Source: CAYWMD01 sp964458575 (GTDB taxonomy: Bacteria > Verrucomicrobiota > Verrucomicrobiia > Limisphaerales > JADLHS01). Taken from it: DNA of 64,000 nt. Below the pieces are notes generated by a model. The model was not told where the DNA came from and made no database searches. It saw nothing but the letters and a program-made list of their open reading frames with translations. A program made the translations under genes and the position numbers. Every line of letters starts with the position of its first letter. Position 1 is the stretch's first letter. Below are positions 57,222 to 64,000 of the stretch, one piece after another. Where the stretch lies: assembly GCA_964458575.1 (NCBI GenBank), contig CAYWMD010000015.1, positions 1 to 64,000 on the forward strand, in the 5' to 3' direction.

Positions 57222-60005
57222 TTGAAAACTTCCGCCCGCCACGCAGTGCGACTCTTCCTGAGCTTGATTTGGCTGATGAGTCTGACCGCCGCGTCGCTGG
57301 CTGGTTCGGTCGTCACTGTCAACGCCGACAATGTTCTGGTGCTCAATGGACGAAAGGTTTTCCCCATTGGCGTCTCGCCCGGACCGCCCACGTACGGCGT
57401 GACCCCGACCGGCAAGGATGCCATGCAGGAGTTTCGCGACGCCGGCGCGCTGCTGTTTCGCATCGTCCAAACCAGCAACTGGGACGCTCAAATGATCGCC
57501 AACCAGCAGGCCGCCATGGATTGGGCGGCGCAACACGACATGTATTGCTGGCTCAACCTGCGCGAACTTTCGAAGTTTGCCGCCGGTGATACGAACACCG
57601 AGACTGAGTTGCGCTTGGTGGTGAACACGTTCAAGAATCATCCGGCGCTCGGCTTGTGGAAGAATTTCGACGAGGCCTGGTGGGGCGGCGTGTCGGTGGA
57701 TGATCTCAAACGCGGTTACGACGTGATTCATCAGGAGGACACGAACCATCCCGTGGTACAAACGCACGCGCCCCGCGGCACGGTGGCGGACCTTCAGCCT
57801 TACAACGTGGCAACCGATGTTTTGGCGCTGGACATTTATCCGGTCGTTGCGTCCGGGTCCGCCAACAATCCGCCGATCACCAACACCGCCGTTAGCCAGG
57901 TGGGCGATTGGACGAAAGTCCTGGGCCAAATCGCCAACGGCCAGAAACAATATTGGTTGATCGAACAAATTGCCTTCAGCGGCACAACACCCCCCGCAAA
58001 GACGCTCGTATTTCCAACCTTCACGCAGTCGCGTTATATGGCCTATCAGGCCATCATCAACGGCGCGCGCGGCCTGTTGTTTTTCGGCGGCAACATTACC
58101 ACGACTTTAAACGCTCAGGACGCGCCGCTGGGTTGGAACTGGACGTTCTGGACCAATGTCCTGAAGCGCGTAGTTGAGGAATTGGGCGATCACAGCCTGC
58201 TCGCCGACGCGCTGGTCGCGCCCGCGTCCGTCGTGCCAGTGACGATGAGCGGCACGGTCGCACCGGACATCGAATTCTGCCTGCGCGAAGCGCCGCCGTA
58301 TCTGTACTTGCTCGCGAGCAAGCGCGAAGGCGCGACGGTGAATGTGACTTTCAGCAATCTGCCACCGACCGTGACCTCCGGCGAAGTTCTCTACGAATCG
58401 CCGCGCACCGTCACCGTAACAGATGGCCAGTTCACGGATTCGTTCGCACAATGGGATGTCCATGTTTATCGCTTCCCCTACTCGAATCAGCCGCCAATAA
58501 TTCTTTCGTCGCCGACCAGCCGCACGAACAATCCGGGAAGCTCCGCCACCTTCATCGTCACAGCCTACGGCAGCGGGCCGCTTGCCTACCAATGGCGCAG
58601 AAACGGCACGAATCTCTCAAACGGTGGGAACATCTCCGGCGCGACGACTGCGCTGTTGTCGTTGTCTAACGCGTCACAATCGGACGCGGCAGAATACACT
58701 GTGGTGGTCAGTGGTGTCGGCAGCGTGACCAGCACGCCGCCCGCAGCGCTGGTCGTGGATACGAACGTGGCGATGCTGGCAATCACCGCCCAACCGCAAA
58801 GCCGCACTGTCGCCGCCGGAGCCATGGCAACTTTCAGTGTAACCGCGGCGGGCACGCAGCCGATCGTTTACCGGTGGCAGAAGAACGGCGCGAATCTCAC
58901 GGACGGCGGCAGCCTTTCCGGAGCGAACACGGCGACGTTGACGTTAAGCAATGTGACGCTCGCCGACGCGGGCAGTTATCGTGTCGCCCTGACAAACGCC
59001 GCCGGCAGCACGAACAGTTCTTCCGCGGCGCTGAACGTCGTTTATCCGATGCCGTATTATGATCCTTTCGACTACGTGGCGGGGGCGAACCTTGCTGGGA
59101 ACACCAACGCCAACTGGCTTTCGTGGGCGGACATCGGCACGGACACACCCGGCCCGTACGTGACCATTCGCAGCAACAGCCTCGCCGTGCCTGGCCTCGC
59201 CGGCCCGGTCGGCGGCAGCATTCAATTCGGAGGCCTTGGCAAGAGCGTGCGGTTTTCCCTGCCGACGGGCAGTCCCGTCACCAACGGCACACTTTATTAC
59301 TCCTTTGCCACGCAGGTGATTGATACCAACGGCCTCACGGACTCAGGGATTTTTGTCGGCGGTTTCAACAACACCGCCGGCCCCCAACCCAATCAACCCA
59401 CGGTCATCGGCACGCGCGTTTATCTGCACCGCACCAACGGCGGATTCAACATCGGCACTTCGAAGAATTCCTCCATCACCAGCGAATGGGTTTGGGATCC
59501 GCGCACCTTCAAGACCAACGAAACCCTGTTCCTGGTGGGTAGCTATACTTTCAACCCCGCCTCAACCAACGATGACGTCGTGAAGCTTTGGGTCAATCCA
59601 GATTTTAACACATTTGGCTCCGGGGTTGCGCCCGCGCCTTCGATCGTGGCCAGCGATGGCGCGGACATCTCCGCCAACAAGATCGCGAGTTTCATCTTCG
59701 TGCAACGCTCGTCCACACAACCGGCACTCATGTATGCCGATGAATTACGCATCGGCCGCACGTGGGCGGATGTCACGCCGCCAACCGTCATCACCCTGAT
59801 CGAACCCGAGAAACTGTCGAATGGCGCGTTCCGATTTCGCTACACGAACACCAGCCCGTTTGGCTTCAGCGTTTATGCCTCGACCAATCTGGGTCAATGG
59901 AGCGCCATCGGTTCGGCGGCATTGATCGCCCCCGGCCTCTACCAGTTCACGGACAACGATGCTGTGAATGTTCCACGTCGCTATTATCAGCTCCGCTCGC
60001 CCTGA
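57222..60005 (+). CDS. Secreted glycosidase-like protein with two Ig domains and jelly-roll domain
   Basis: The 927-residue protein starts from a TTG at 57222 (no suitable ATG) with a signal peptide (LFLSLIWLMSLTAASLAG). The first ~400 residues form a TIM-barrel-like region related to GH2/GH5-type glycosidases (LWKNFDEAWWGG, NHPVVQTHAPRGT, LALDIYPVVASG). Two Ig-like domains follow (YQWRRNGTNLSNGGNISGA and YRWQKNGANLTDGGSLSGA), then a ~250-residue jelly-roll module close to that of the PEP-CTERM protein (DDVVKLWVNPDFNTFGSG, DELRIGRTWADVTPP), then the C-terminal module (VYASTNLGQWSAIGSAALI ... RRYYQLRSP). Function inferred by architecture. It is close to the gene at 53066 in its C-terminal half. 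Confidence 0.82.
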   Translation: MKTSARHAVRLFLSLIWLMSLTAASLAGSVVTVNADNVLVLNGRKVFPIGVSPGPPTYGVTPTGKDAMQEFRDAGALLFRIVQTSNWDAQMIANQQAAMDWAAQHDMYCWLNLRELSKFAAGDTNTETELRLVVNTFKNHPALGLWKNFDEAWWGGVSVDDLKRGYDVIHQEDTNHPVVQTHAPRGTVADLQPYNVATDVLALDIYPVVASGSANNPPITNTAVSQVGDWTKVLGQIANGQKQYWLIEQIAFSGTTPPAKTLVFPTFTQSRYMAYQAIINGARGLLFFGGNITTTLNAQDAPLGWNWTFWTNVLKRVVEELGDHSLLADALVAPASVVPVTMSGTVAPDIEFCLREAPPYLYLLASKREGATVNVTFSNLPPTVTSGEVLYESPRTVTVTDGQFTDSFAQWDVHVYRFPYSNQPPIILSSPTSRTNNPGSSATFIVTAYGSGPLAYQWRRNGTNLSNGGNISGATTALLSLSNASQSDAAEYTVVVSGVGSVTSTPPAALVVDTNVAMLAITAQPQSRTVAAGAMATFSVTAAGTQPIVYRWQKNGANLTDGGSLSGANTATLTLSNVTLADAGSYRVALTNAAGSTNSSSAALNVVYPMPYYDPFDYVAGANLAGNTNANWLSWADIGTDTPGPYVTIRSNSLAVPGLAGPVGGSIQFGGLGKSVRFSLPTGSPVTNGTLYYSFATQVIDTNGLTDSGIFVGGFNNTAGPQPNQPTVIGTRVYLHRTNGGFNIGTSKNSSITSEWVWDPRTFKTNETLFLVGSYTFNPASTNDDVVKLWVNPDFNTFGSGVAPAPSIVASDGADISANKIASFIFVQRSSTQPALMYADELRIGRTWADVTPPTVITLIEPEKLSNGAFRFRYTNTSPFGFSVYASTNLGQWSAIGSAALIAPGLYQFTDNDAVNVPRRYYQLRSP

Positions 60006-60030
60006 CGAACCGCGGCAATCCCCAACGGTC

Positions 60031-61740
60031 TCAAGGTTTCATCCGGGTCAACTTTACGTCCGCCGTCCAAAGCTTCGGTCCATTACCATCACGGGCCGTG
60101 TAAATGTTCTTGAGCCAGTTGGCGTGGTCCGTCTCTGGAAAATCCTCCCGGTAATGCGCGCCGCGACTGTCCTCGCGCATCAGCGCGCTCCGGGCAATTA
60201 GTTCCGACGCCGCGAGCATGTTCCGCAGGTCGAGCGCCTGCTGCCACGTGAGATTGAAAGTCCGCGGGCCGATCACGGAAACTTTCTGGAGCTTTTGTTT
60301 CAACTCGGCGATCTCCATCAAGGCCTGCTTCAACTTCTCACCGTGACGGACGATCCCAACGCGTTCCCACATGACTTTGCCCAGCTCATCGCGCAACGGC
60401 CACGGGCTGTCACATTGCTGATTGTCGATTGCCGACTGCCGATTAAGAAATCTATTGGCCGCTTCCGTCGCTTCCGTCACTTGCGTCCCTTGGACTTCAC
60501 CGTGCTTTCGGTCCTTCACCCAGCCCGCCACAACCTCGCCGACGCGTGCCCCAAACACCGTGGATTCCGCCACGCCGTTTCCCCCGAGCCGATTCGCGCC
60601 GTGCACACCGCTTGAATCCTCACCGGCTGCAAATAACCCTTCGAGATTCGTGAAACCCTCGCGGTTGATGCGGACGCCGCCCATGTTGAAATGTGCCGTC
60701 GGACAAACCTCCACTCTTTCGCGGGCAAGATCGTAACCGATGCGCAAACAGCGGTCGCGCATCCCGGTGAAATTCTTTTCCACGAACTCCGCCCCGAGAT
60801 GCGAAACATCAATCCATACGCCGCCGTTTTCCGTGCCCCGACCGGCCATGACTTCCATGAAACTCGCACGCGAAACACGGTCGCGAGTGGAGCGCTCCTT
60901 TTTCTCCGGGTCGTACCGCTCCATGTAACGCTCGCCCTTGCCATTAAATAAATGAGCGCCCGCGCCGCGCAAGCCTTCCTCCAGCAGCGCACCGTTCAGC
61001 CCCGAGCCGGGCACGACCATGCCCGTTGGATGAAACTGCACCATCTCCATGTCCATCAAATGCGCGCCGGCGCGGTAGCCCATCGCCACACCATCCATCG
61101 CCTTTTCCTGGGCGCACGCTGAACGCTGGTACATCAGCGGGCCCGCGCCGGTGCAAAGAATTACCGCCTTGCTCTTGATCGTAATGAACTCGCCGCTTTG
61201 GATGTCGAGCAAAACGGCGCCAACGACGCGTTCACCGTCCGCGGCAGTGAGCAATTCGAGTCCCCGCGTGTATTCGAGACAGTGAATGTTCGTCGTAAAG
61301 ATCTGGTCCCGTAGCCGGGACATGATTTCAATGCCGGTCAAATCCCCGACGTGCACGGTGCGGTCGAAGCTCTGGCCAGCGAAAGCCTTTTGATGGATGC
61401 GCCCGTCCGGCGCGCGATCGAACAGGCAGCCGATGCGGTTCTCCAGTTCGCGCACGATGCGCGGCGCGTCTTCCACCAGCGTCCACGCGAGGTCCTGGTC
61501 GTTGAGGAACGCGCCGCCTTTCACCGTGTCCTCAAAGTGCGCCTGAATGGAATCCTTCGGGTCGAGCACGACGTTGTATCCGCCCTGCACCATCCGCGTA
61601 CAACCGCTTTTGGCGAGCCCCCCCTTGCTGACGAGCGTGATGTCCAGCGACGGATCGCGCCAGAATGCGTGCAACGCTGCCATCAACCCGGCGCCGCCGG
61701 TGCCGAGGATGAGGATGTCGGTGGAGAACTGGTTCGACAT
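60031..61740 (-). CDS. sdhA: Succinate dehydrogenase/fumarate reductase flavoprotein subunit
   Basis: The 569-residue protein starts at ATG 61740 (MSNQFSTDILILGTGGAGLMAALHAF, the FAD-binding fold). Substrate-site motifs include GFD-type FAGQSFDRTVHVGDLTG, VQFHPTGMVVPGSG and SRASFMEVMAGRGTENGG. The flavinylated His of classical SdhA (SHT) is replaced by Cys in KSGCTRMVQGG, so FAD may be noncovalent. A heptad repeat at 60414-60444 adds the extra stretch NRQSAIDNQQC. The frame is open 60 codons upstream through a palindrome, but these do not match the family. With sdhB it forms a soluble dimer; membrane anchor genes are absent here. Confidence 0.9.
   Translation of the reverse strand: MSNQFSTDILILGTGGAGLMAALHAFWRDPSLDITLVSKGGLAKSGCTRMVQGGYNVVLDPKDSIQAHFEDTVKGGAFLNDQDLAWTLVEDAPRIVRELENRIGCLFDRAPDGRIHQKAFAGQSFDRTVHVGDLTGIEIMSRLRDQIFTTNIHCLEYTRGLELLTAADGERVVGAVLLDIQSGEFITIKSKAVILCTGAGPLMYQRSACAQEKAMDGVAMGYRAGAHLMDMEMVQFHPTGMVVPGSGLNGALLEEGLRGAGAHLFNGKGERYMERYDPEKKERSTRDRVSRASFMEVMAGRGTENGGVWIDVSHLGAEFVEKNFTGMRDRCLRIGYDLARERVEVCPTAHFNMGGVRINREGFTNLEGLFAAGEDSSGVHGANRLGGNGVAESTVFGARVGEVVAGWVKDRKHGEVQGTQVTEATEAANRFLNRQSAIDNQQCDSPWPLRDELGKVMWERVGIVRHGEKLKQALMEIAELKQKLQKVSVIGPRTFNLTWQQALDLRNMLAASELIARSALMREDSRGAHYREDFPETDHANWLKNIYTARDGNGPKLWTADVKLTRMKP
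60414..60444. repeat. In-frame heptad repeat (family G) in sdhA
   Basis: Four imperfect heptads (ATTGCTG, ATTGTCG, ATTGCCG, ACTGCCG) followed by ATT lie inside sdhA and are translated on the minus strand as NRQSAIDNQQ. The period of 7 matches that of the family C repeat, although the sequence differs. Confidence 0.7.
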
Positions 61741-61745
61741 GGAGG

Positions 61746-61885
61746 CCCTCACCCCTGCCCTCTCCCATCCGATGGGAGAGGGGGAATTATCGTCAGTCTG
61801 TTGGCGAAGCGTGAGGCGTTGGATCCAGGGAGAGCGCACTTTGCTGTTCCCTCTCCCATCGGATGGGAGAGGGTCAGGGTGAGGG
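61746..61885. repeat. Two inverted copies of palindrome family B between sdhA and sdhB
   Basis: Core palindromes at 61758-61782 (CCCTCTCCCATC|CGATGGGAGAGGG-type) and 61849-61873 lie in opposite orientation, each with a CCCTCACC-type flank, so the 140-bp region could fold into one long stem with two side hairpins. It starts 5 bp before the sdhA start and lies 24 bp after sdhB. It may affect sdhA translation or link the operon. Confidence 0.8.
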
Positions 61886-61909
61886 TTTTCTGGATTTGAA
61901 TTTCCACAG

Positions 61910-62650
61910 CTAAGAACCAAACAGTTTTGAAATTACTTTCCTGAACGGCTCAAACACCGCCAGCCGTTTCAACCGTTCAATCGAATGTGTCGGCGAAATG
62001 CCGCGCGGGCAGACATCGCGGCAATTGCCCAGCGTGTGACATCGGAATGCGCCGGCTTCACCGGTAACGAGGTTCAGCCGTTCGCTCCGCGATTTGTCGC
62101 GCGGGTCCACAATCAGATTGAGCGCCCGATGCAACGCCATTGGCCCGACGTAACGCGGATGCAACGTGACCAGCGTGCAAGCTGAGAAACATGCGCCGCA
62201 ATCAATGCACTGCGGCTGATGATTCAACACCTTCCACTCCCGGCTCGCGTGCGGGATGCGATAAAACTCCGTCAGATCAAGGTCATCGCGCGGTGTGAAC
62301 TGCGGAAGTGTGCGCTGATACGCGGCGAAGAACTGCTTCATGTCCACCGCCAGATCGCGCTTCACCGGCAGGTTACGGAGTGGTTCGACGCGTAAGCTGT
62401 GGCCTATGGTTCTGACCAGCGTGCTGCAAGCAAGTTGCTCGCGACCGTTGACAACCATCGCACACGAGCCGCACATGCCAACGCGACAGGAGAACCGGAA
62501 CCCAAGGTCGGGACACGGACCGCGCTGCAAGGCGAACAACGCATCGAGCACGCTGGCCTTTTCGCTCAACTCGACCTCGTGCGTCTCGAAGTGCGGCGGC
62601 TGGCCGGATTCCGGCGCGCGCCGCTGCACGCTGACCGTGGCTTTTGGCAT
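61910..62650 (-). CDS. sdhB: Succinate dehydrogenase/fumarate reductase iron-sulfur subunit
   Basis: The 246-residue protein passes electrons from the flavoprotein to quinones. It has the 2Fe-2S ligands in FRFSCRVGMCGSCAMVV...LAC, the 4Fe-4S motif CIDCGACFSAC and the third-cluster motif CHTLGNCRDVCPRG. SdhB is first and sdhA follows on the same strand, with a 169-bp gap filled by palindromes. Length and cluster order are normal. The genes for a membrane anchor are not next to it. Confidence 0.95.
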   Translation of the reverse strand: MPKATVSVQRRAPESGQPPHFETHEVELSEKASVLDALFALQRGPCPDLGFRFSCRVGMCGSCAMVVNGREQLACSTLVRTIGHSLRVEPLRNLPVKRDLAVDMKQFFAAYQRTLPQFTPRDDLDLTEFYRIPHASREWKVLNHQPQCIDCGACFSACTLVTLHPRYVGPMALHRALNLIVDPRDKSRSERLNLVTGEAGAFRCHTLGNCRDVCPRGISPTHSIERLKRLAVFEPFRKVISKLFGS

Positions 62651-62693
62651 TGGGCGAATCCTAGAGGTGCGAGGGAAAGTTGCAACGGTTTTG

Positions 62694-62751
62694 GTTGGAG
62701 TTCACGCTTTAGCGTGTCGGGATGGAGGCAGGCTAAAGCCTGAACTCCAAC
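62694..62751. repeat. Dispersed hairpin, family A copy 3
   Basis: GTTGGAGTTCACGCTTTAGC pairs with GGCTAAAGCCTGAACTCCAAC around a short loop. It sits in the 155-bp divergent promoter region between sdhB and the fumarase alpha gene, so it may affect both. Confidence 0.82.
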
Positions 62752-62805
62752 AAAAAACTTGTGGACGGCCCTCGCCCGCCGTGTAACGTCATTTGCCCCG
62801 AGCGT

Positions 62806-63693
62806 ATGGAATTGCCGCCGACATTTTACGAACTGGTCGAGAACACCTGCCGCGACCTTTACATCCAGTCGCTCAAGGAAATCCCACCCGACGTGGTCGC
62901 GGCGATCAAGTGCGCCGCCGAGCGCGCGACCAAAGAGGTTGAACGCCGCATCTTCTCGCATTACCTGAAATCCATCGCGCTCGGCCAAGAACAAAACATG
63001 ATGGTCTGCCAGGACACGGGCATTCCCATTTACTGGGTGGACATCGGTGGCAAGCTGCGGCTCGACGGCGCGAAACTTGAAGCCGCGATCATTCGCGGCA
63101 CGGAGCGGGCGACGCGCGAGCATCCGCTGCGTTCCAGCATCGTCGCGCCGCTCACACGCGAGAACCGCCAGACCAGCACCGGCGAGCGTATCCCGATCAT
63201 TCACTACCATTTCGTGCCCGACTCGGACGTGCTGGACATTTTGTTCATGCCGAAAGGGTCAGGCTCGGAAAACATGTCGTTCATGAAAATGCTCGTGCCG
63301 GCGGACGGCGTGAACGGCATCAAGCGGTTCGTGCTGGAGCAGGTCGTGGGTGCGGGCGCGAAGCCGTGTCCGCCGACGATTGTGGGCGTGGGCATTGGCG
63401 GCTCGTCGGATTTGTGCATGACGCTCGCCAAGAAGGCGACGACGCGTCCGCTCGGCACGCCGAATCCCGACCCGCAACTCGCCGCGTTGGAAACGGAATT
63501 GCTCGACGCCATCAACCAAACCGGCATCGGCCCGCAAGGTCTGGGCGGCGACACGACGGCGCTGGGAGTGCACATCGAATCGGCGTGGACGCACATCACG
63601 TGCAATCCAGTGGCGGTGAATCTGCAATGCTGGCGCGCGGAGCGGCGGCGGGCGAAGATCTCGGCCGAGGGGAAGGTGGAGGTGGGATTCTAG
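62806..63693 (+). CDS. fumA: Fumarate hydratase class I, alpha subunit
   Basis: This subunit of a two-subunit, 4Fe-4S-dependent fumarase is 295 residues long. Motifs include MVCQDTGIPIYWVDIG (first cluster Cys), SGSENMSFMKMLVPADGVNGIKRF, GAGAKPCPPTIVGVGIGGSSDLC (Cys ligands) and NPDPQLAALETELLDAINQTGIGPQGLGGDTTALGVHIE. ATG at 62806 (MELPPTFYELVENTC) is preferred to codons upstream. The beta gene follows after one base. Fumarase next to SdhAB covers two adjacent TCA steps. The enzyme is oxygen-sensitive in known cases. The symbol is loose: two-gene class I fumarases are named variously. Confidence 0.92.
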   Translation: MELPPTFYELVENTCRDLYIQSLKEIPPDVVAAIKCAAERATKEVERRIFSHYLKSIALGQEQNMMVCQDTGIPIYWVDIGGKLRLDGAKLEAAIIRGTERATREHPLRSSIVAPLTRENRQTSTGERIPIIHYHFVPDSDVLDILFMPKGSGSENMSFMKMLVPADGVNGIKRFVLEQVVGAGAKPCPPTIVGVGIGGSSDLCMTLAKKATTRPLGTPNPDPQLAALETELLDAINQTGIGPQGLGGDTTALGVHIESAWTHITCNPVAVNLQCWRAERRRAKISAEGKVEVGF

Positions 63694-63694
63694 T

Positions 63695-64000
63695 ATGCCC
63701 GAATTCCATTTCAAAACTCCGCTGACTGAAGCCGACGTGCATAAAGTTTCCGTCGGCGATTCGGTTTATCTCGACGGCATCGTCTTCGGCGTGCGGGACG
63801 CTAATTTGATCCGCGTCTTTGACAAGAAAGTCCCGCCGCCGGTGAACTGGCAGGGCGCGGCATTGTTGCACACGGCGCCGAACGTGAAAAAAATCGGTCG
63901 TGGCCAATACGAGGCGCTGTGCGTGGGCACGACCACGAGCATGAGGGTGGACCGGTTCACCGAGGCGTTGCTGCGCGATCACGGCGTGCGAGCGATTCTC
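63695..64000 (+). CDS. fumB: Fumarate hydratase class I, beta subunit (3' end outside window)
   Basis: The first 102 codons from ATG 63695 are visible and match the beta subunit/C-terminal domain of class I fumarase: MPEFHFKTPLTEADVHKVSVGD at the start, then VYLDGIVFGVRDA and GTTTSMRVDRFTEALL. The start lies one base after the alpha stop, so translation is coupled. The sequence is cut by the window edge. Confidence 0.9.
   Translation, partial: MPEFHFKTPLTEADVHKVSVGDSVYLDGIVFGVRDANLIRVFDKKVPPPVNWQGAALLHTAPNVKKIGRGQYEALCVGTTTSMRVDRFTEALLRDHGVRAIL

Noticed and set aside
61741..61920. 60-residue N-terminal extension of SdhA
   Set aside because: The extension is translated palindrome (HPDPLPSDGRG, SPSPIGWERAG) without family match; the FAD-binding fold starts right after the ATG at 61740. 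Kept as a possibility in the findings.

Overview
The window looks like a chromosomal segment of a free-living Verrucomicrobiota bacterium, most likely of the Pedosphaera/Limisphaerales kind. This is inferred from gene content rather than from any marker gene. The signs are a PEP-CTERM protein, an autotransporter-associated beta-strand-repeat protein, a prepilin with an H-x10-DG-like ending, a TMTC-like membrane protein with TPRs, many large secreted Ig/jelly-roll/glycosidase-like proteins, sparse Shine-Dalgarno sequences, high GC, and many dispersed hairpin repeats. No rRNA is present. One tRNA gene, tRNA-Ser(GGA), is seen.

Layout. 1-2.05 kb: 5' part of a secreted FG-GAP/cadherin-like protein (minus). 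2.4-3.4 kb: IS5-like element. 3.5-6.8 kb: AraC/PocR-like regulator, then gcvH, a glutaredoxin and lipA, then a membrane-anchored GNAT. 6.9-11.7 kb: secreted sugar dehydrogenase fused to a di-haem cytochrome, KDPG/KHG aldolase, glycolate oxidase Fe-S subunit. 11.9-17 kb: LysR, divergent pirin-SDR-isochorismatase-small membrane protein-YceI cluster, interrupted by a second IS with a -1 frameshift. 17-25.4 kb: glcD, aldehyde dehydrogenase, LamG protein, prolyl oligopeptidase, 16-unit Sel1 protein. 25.6-35.5 kb: tRNA-Ser, GNAT, RluA-type pseudouridine synthase, amidohydrolase, App1 phosphatase + diacylglycerol glucosyltransferase-like pair, a two-half DNA methyltransferase, GIY-YIG protein, mnmA, SGNH hydrolase. 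35.6-39 kb: ACT protein and pyruvate dehydrogenase E1. 39.2-45.9 kb: four-gene run of exported proteins (Gfo/Idh, propeller-like, ceramidase-like, six-hairpin-glycosidase-like). 46-60 kb: TMTC-like TPR protein, PEP-CTERM protein, beta-strand-repeat protein, prepilin, two glycosidase-like secreted proteins flanking threonine synthase. 60-64 kb: succinate dehydrogenase/fumarate reductase A and B, divergent from class I fumarase alpha and beta (beta cut by the window end).

The most unusual theme is short palindromic or short-period (often 7-nt) repeats of at least eight sequence families, many lying inside genes. They add in-frame loops to aceE, mnmA, a glycosyltransferase, a DNA methyltransferase and sdhA. 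In two adjacent genes (42118 and 43563) a hairpin of the same family provides the start codon and the whole signal peptide: one arm encodes the hydrophilic N-terminus and the complementary arm encodes the hydrophobic core. A second theme is a shared C-terminal module (STNL...W...[FY]YR, ending near a final Pro) on five secreted proteins. On a common jelly-roll domain it replaces the PEP-CTERM tag, which suggests a second C-terminal sorting or anchoring signal.

Metabolically the window holds parts of lipoate-dependent metabolism (GcvH, LipA, AceE), of the TCA cycle (SdhAB, fumarase), of glycolate oxidation (GlcD, GlcF, at separate loci), and of secreted polysaccharide or lipid breakdown.
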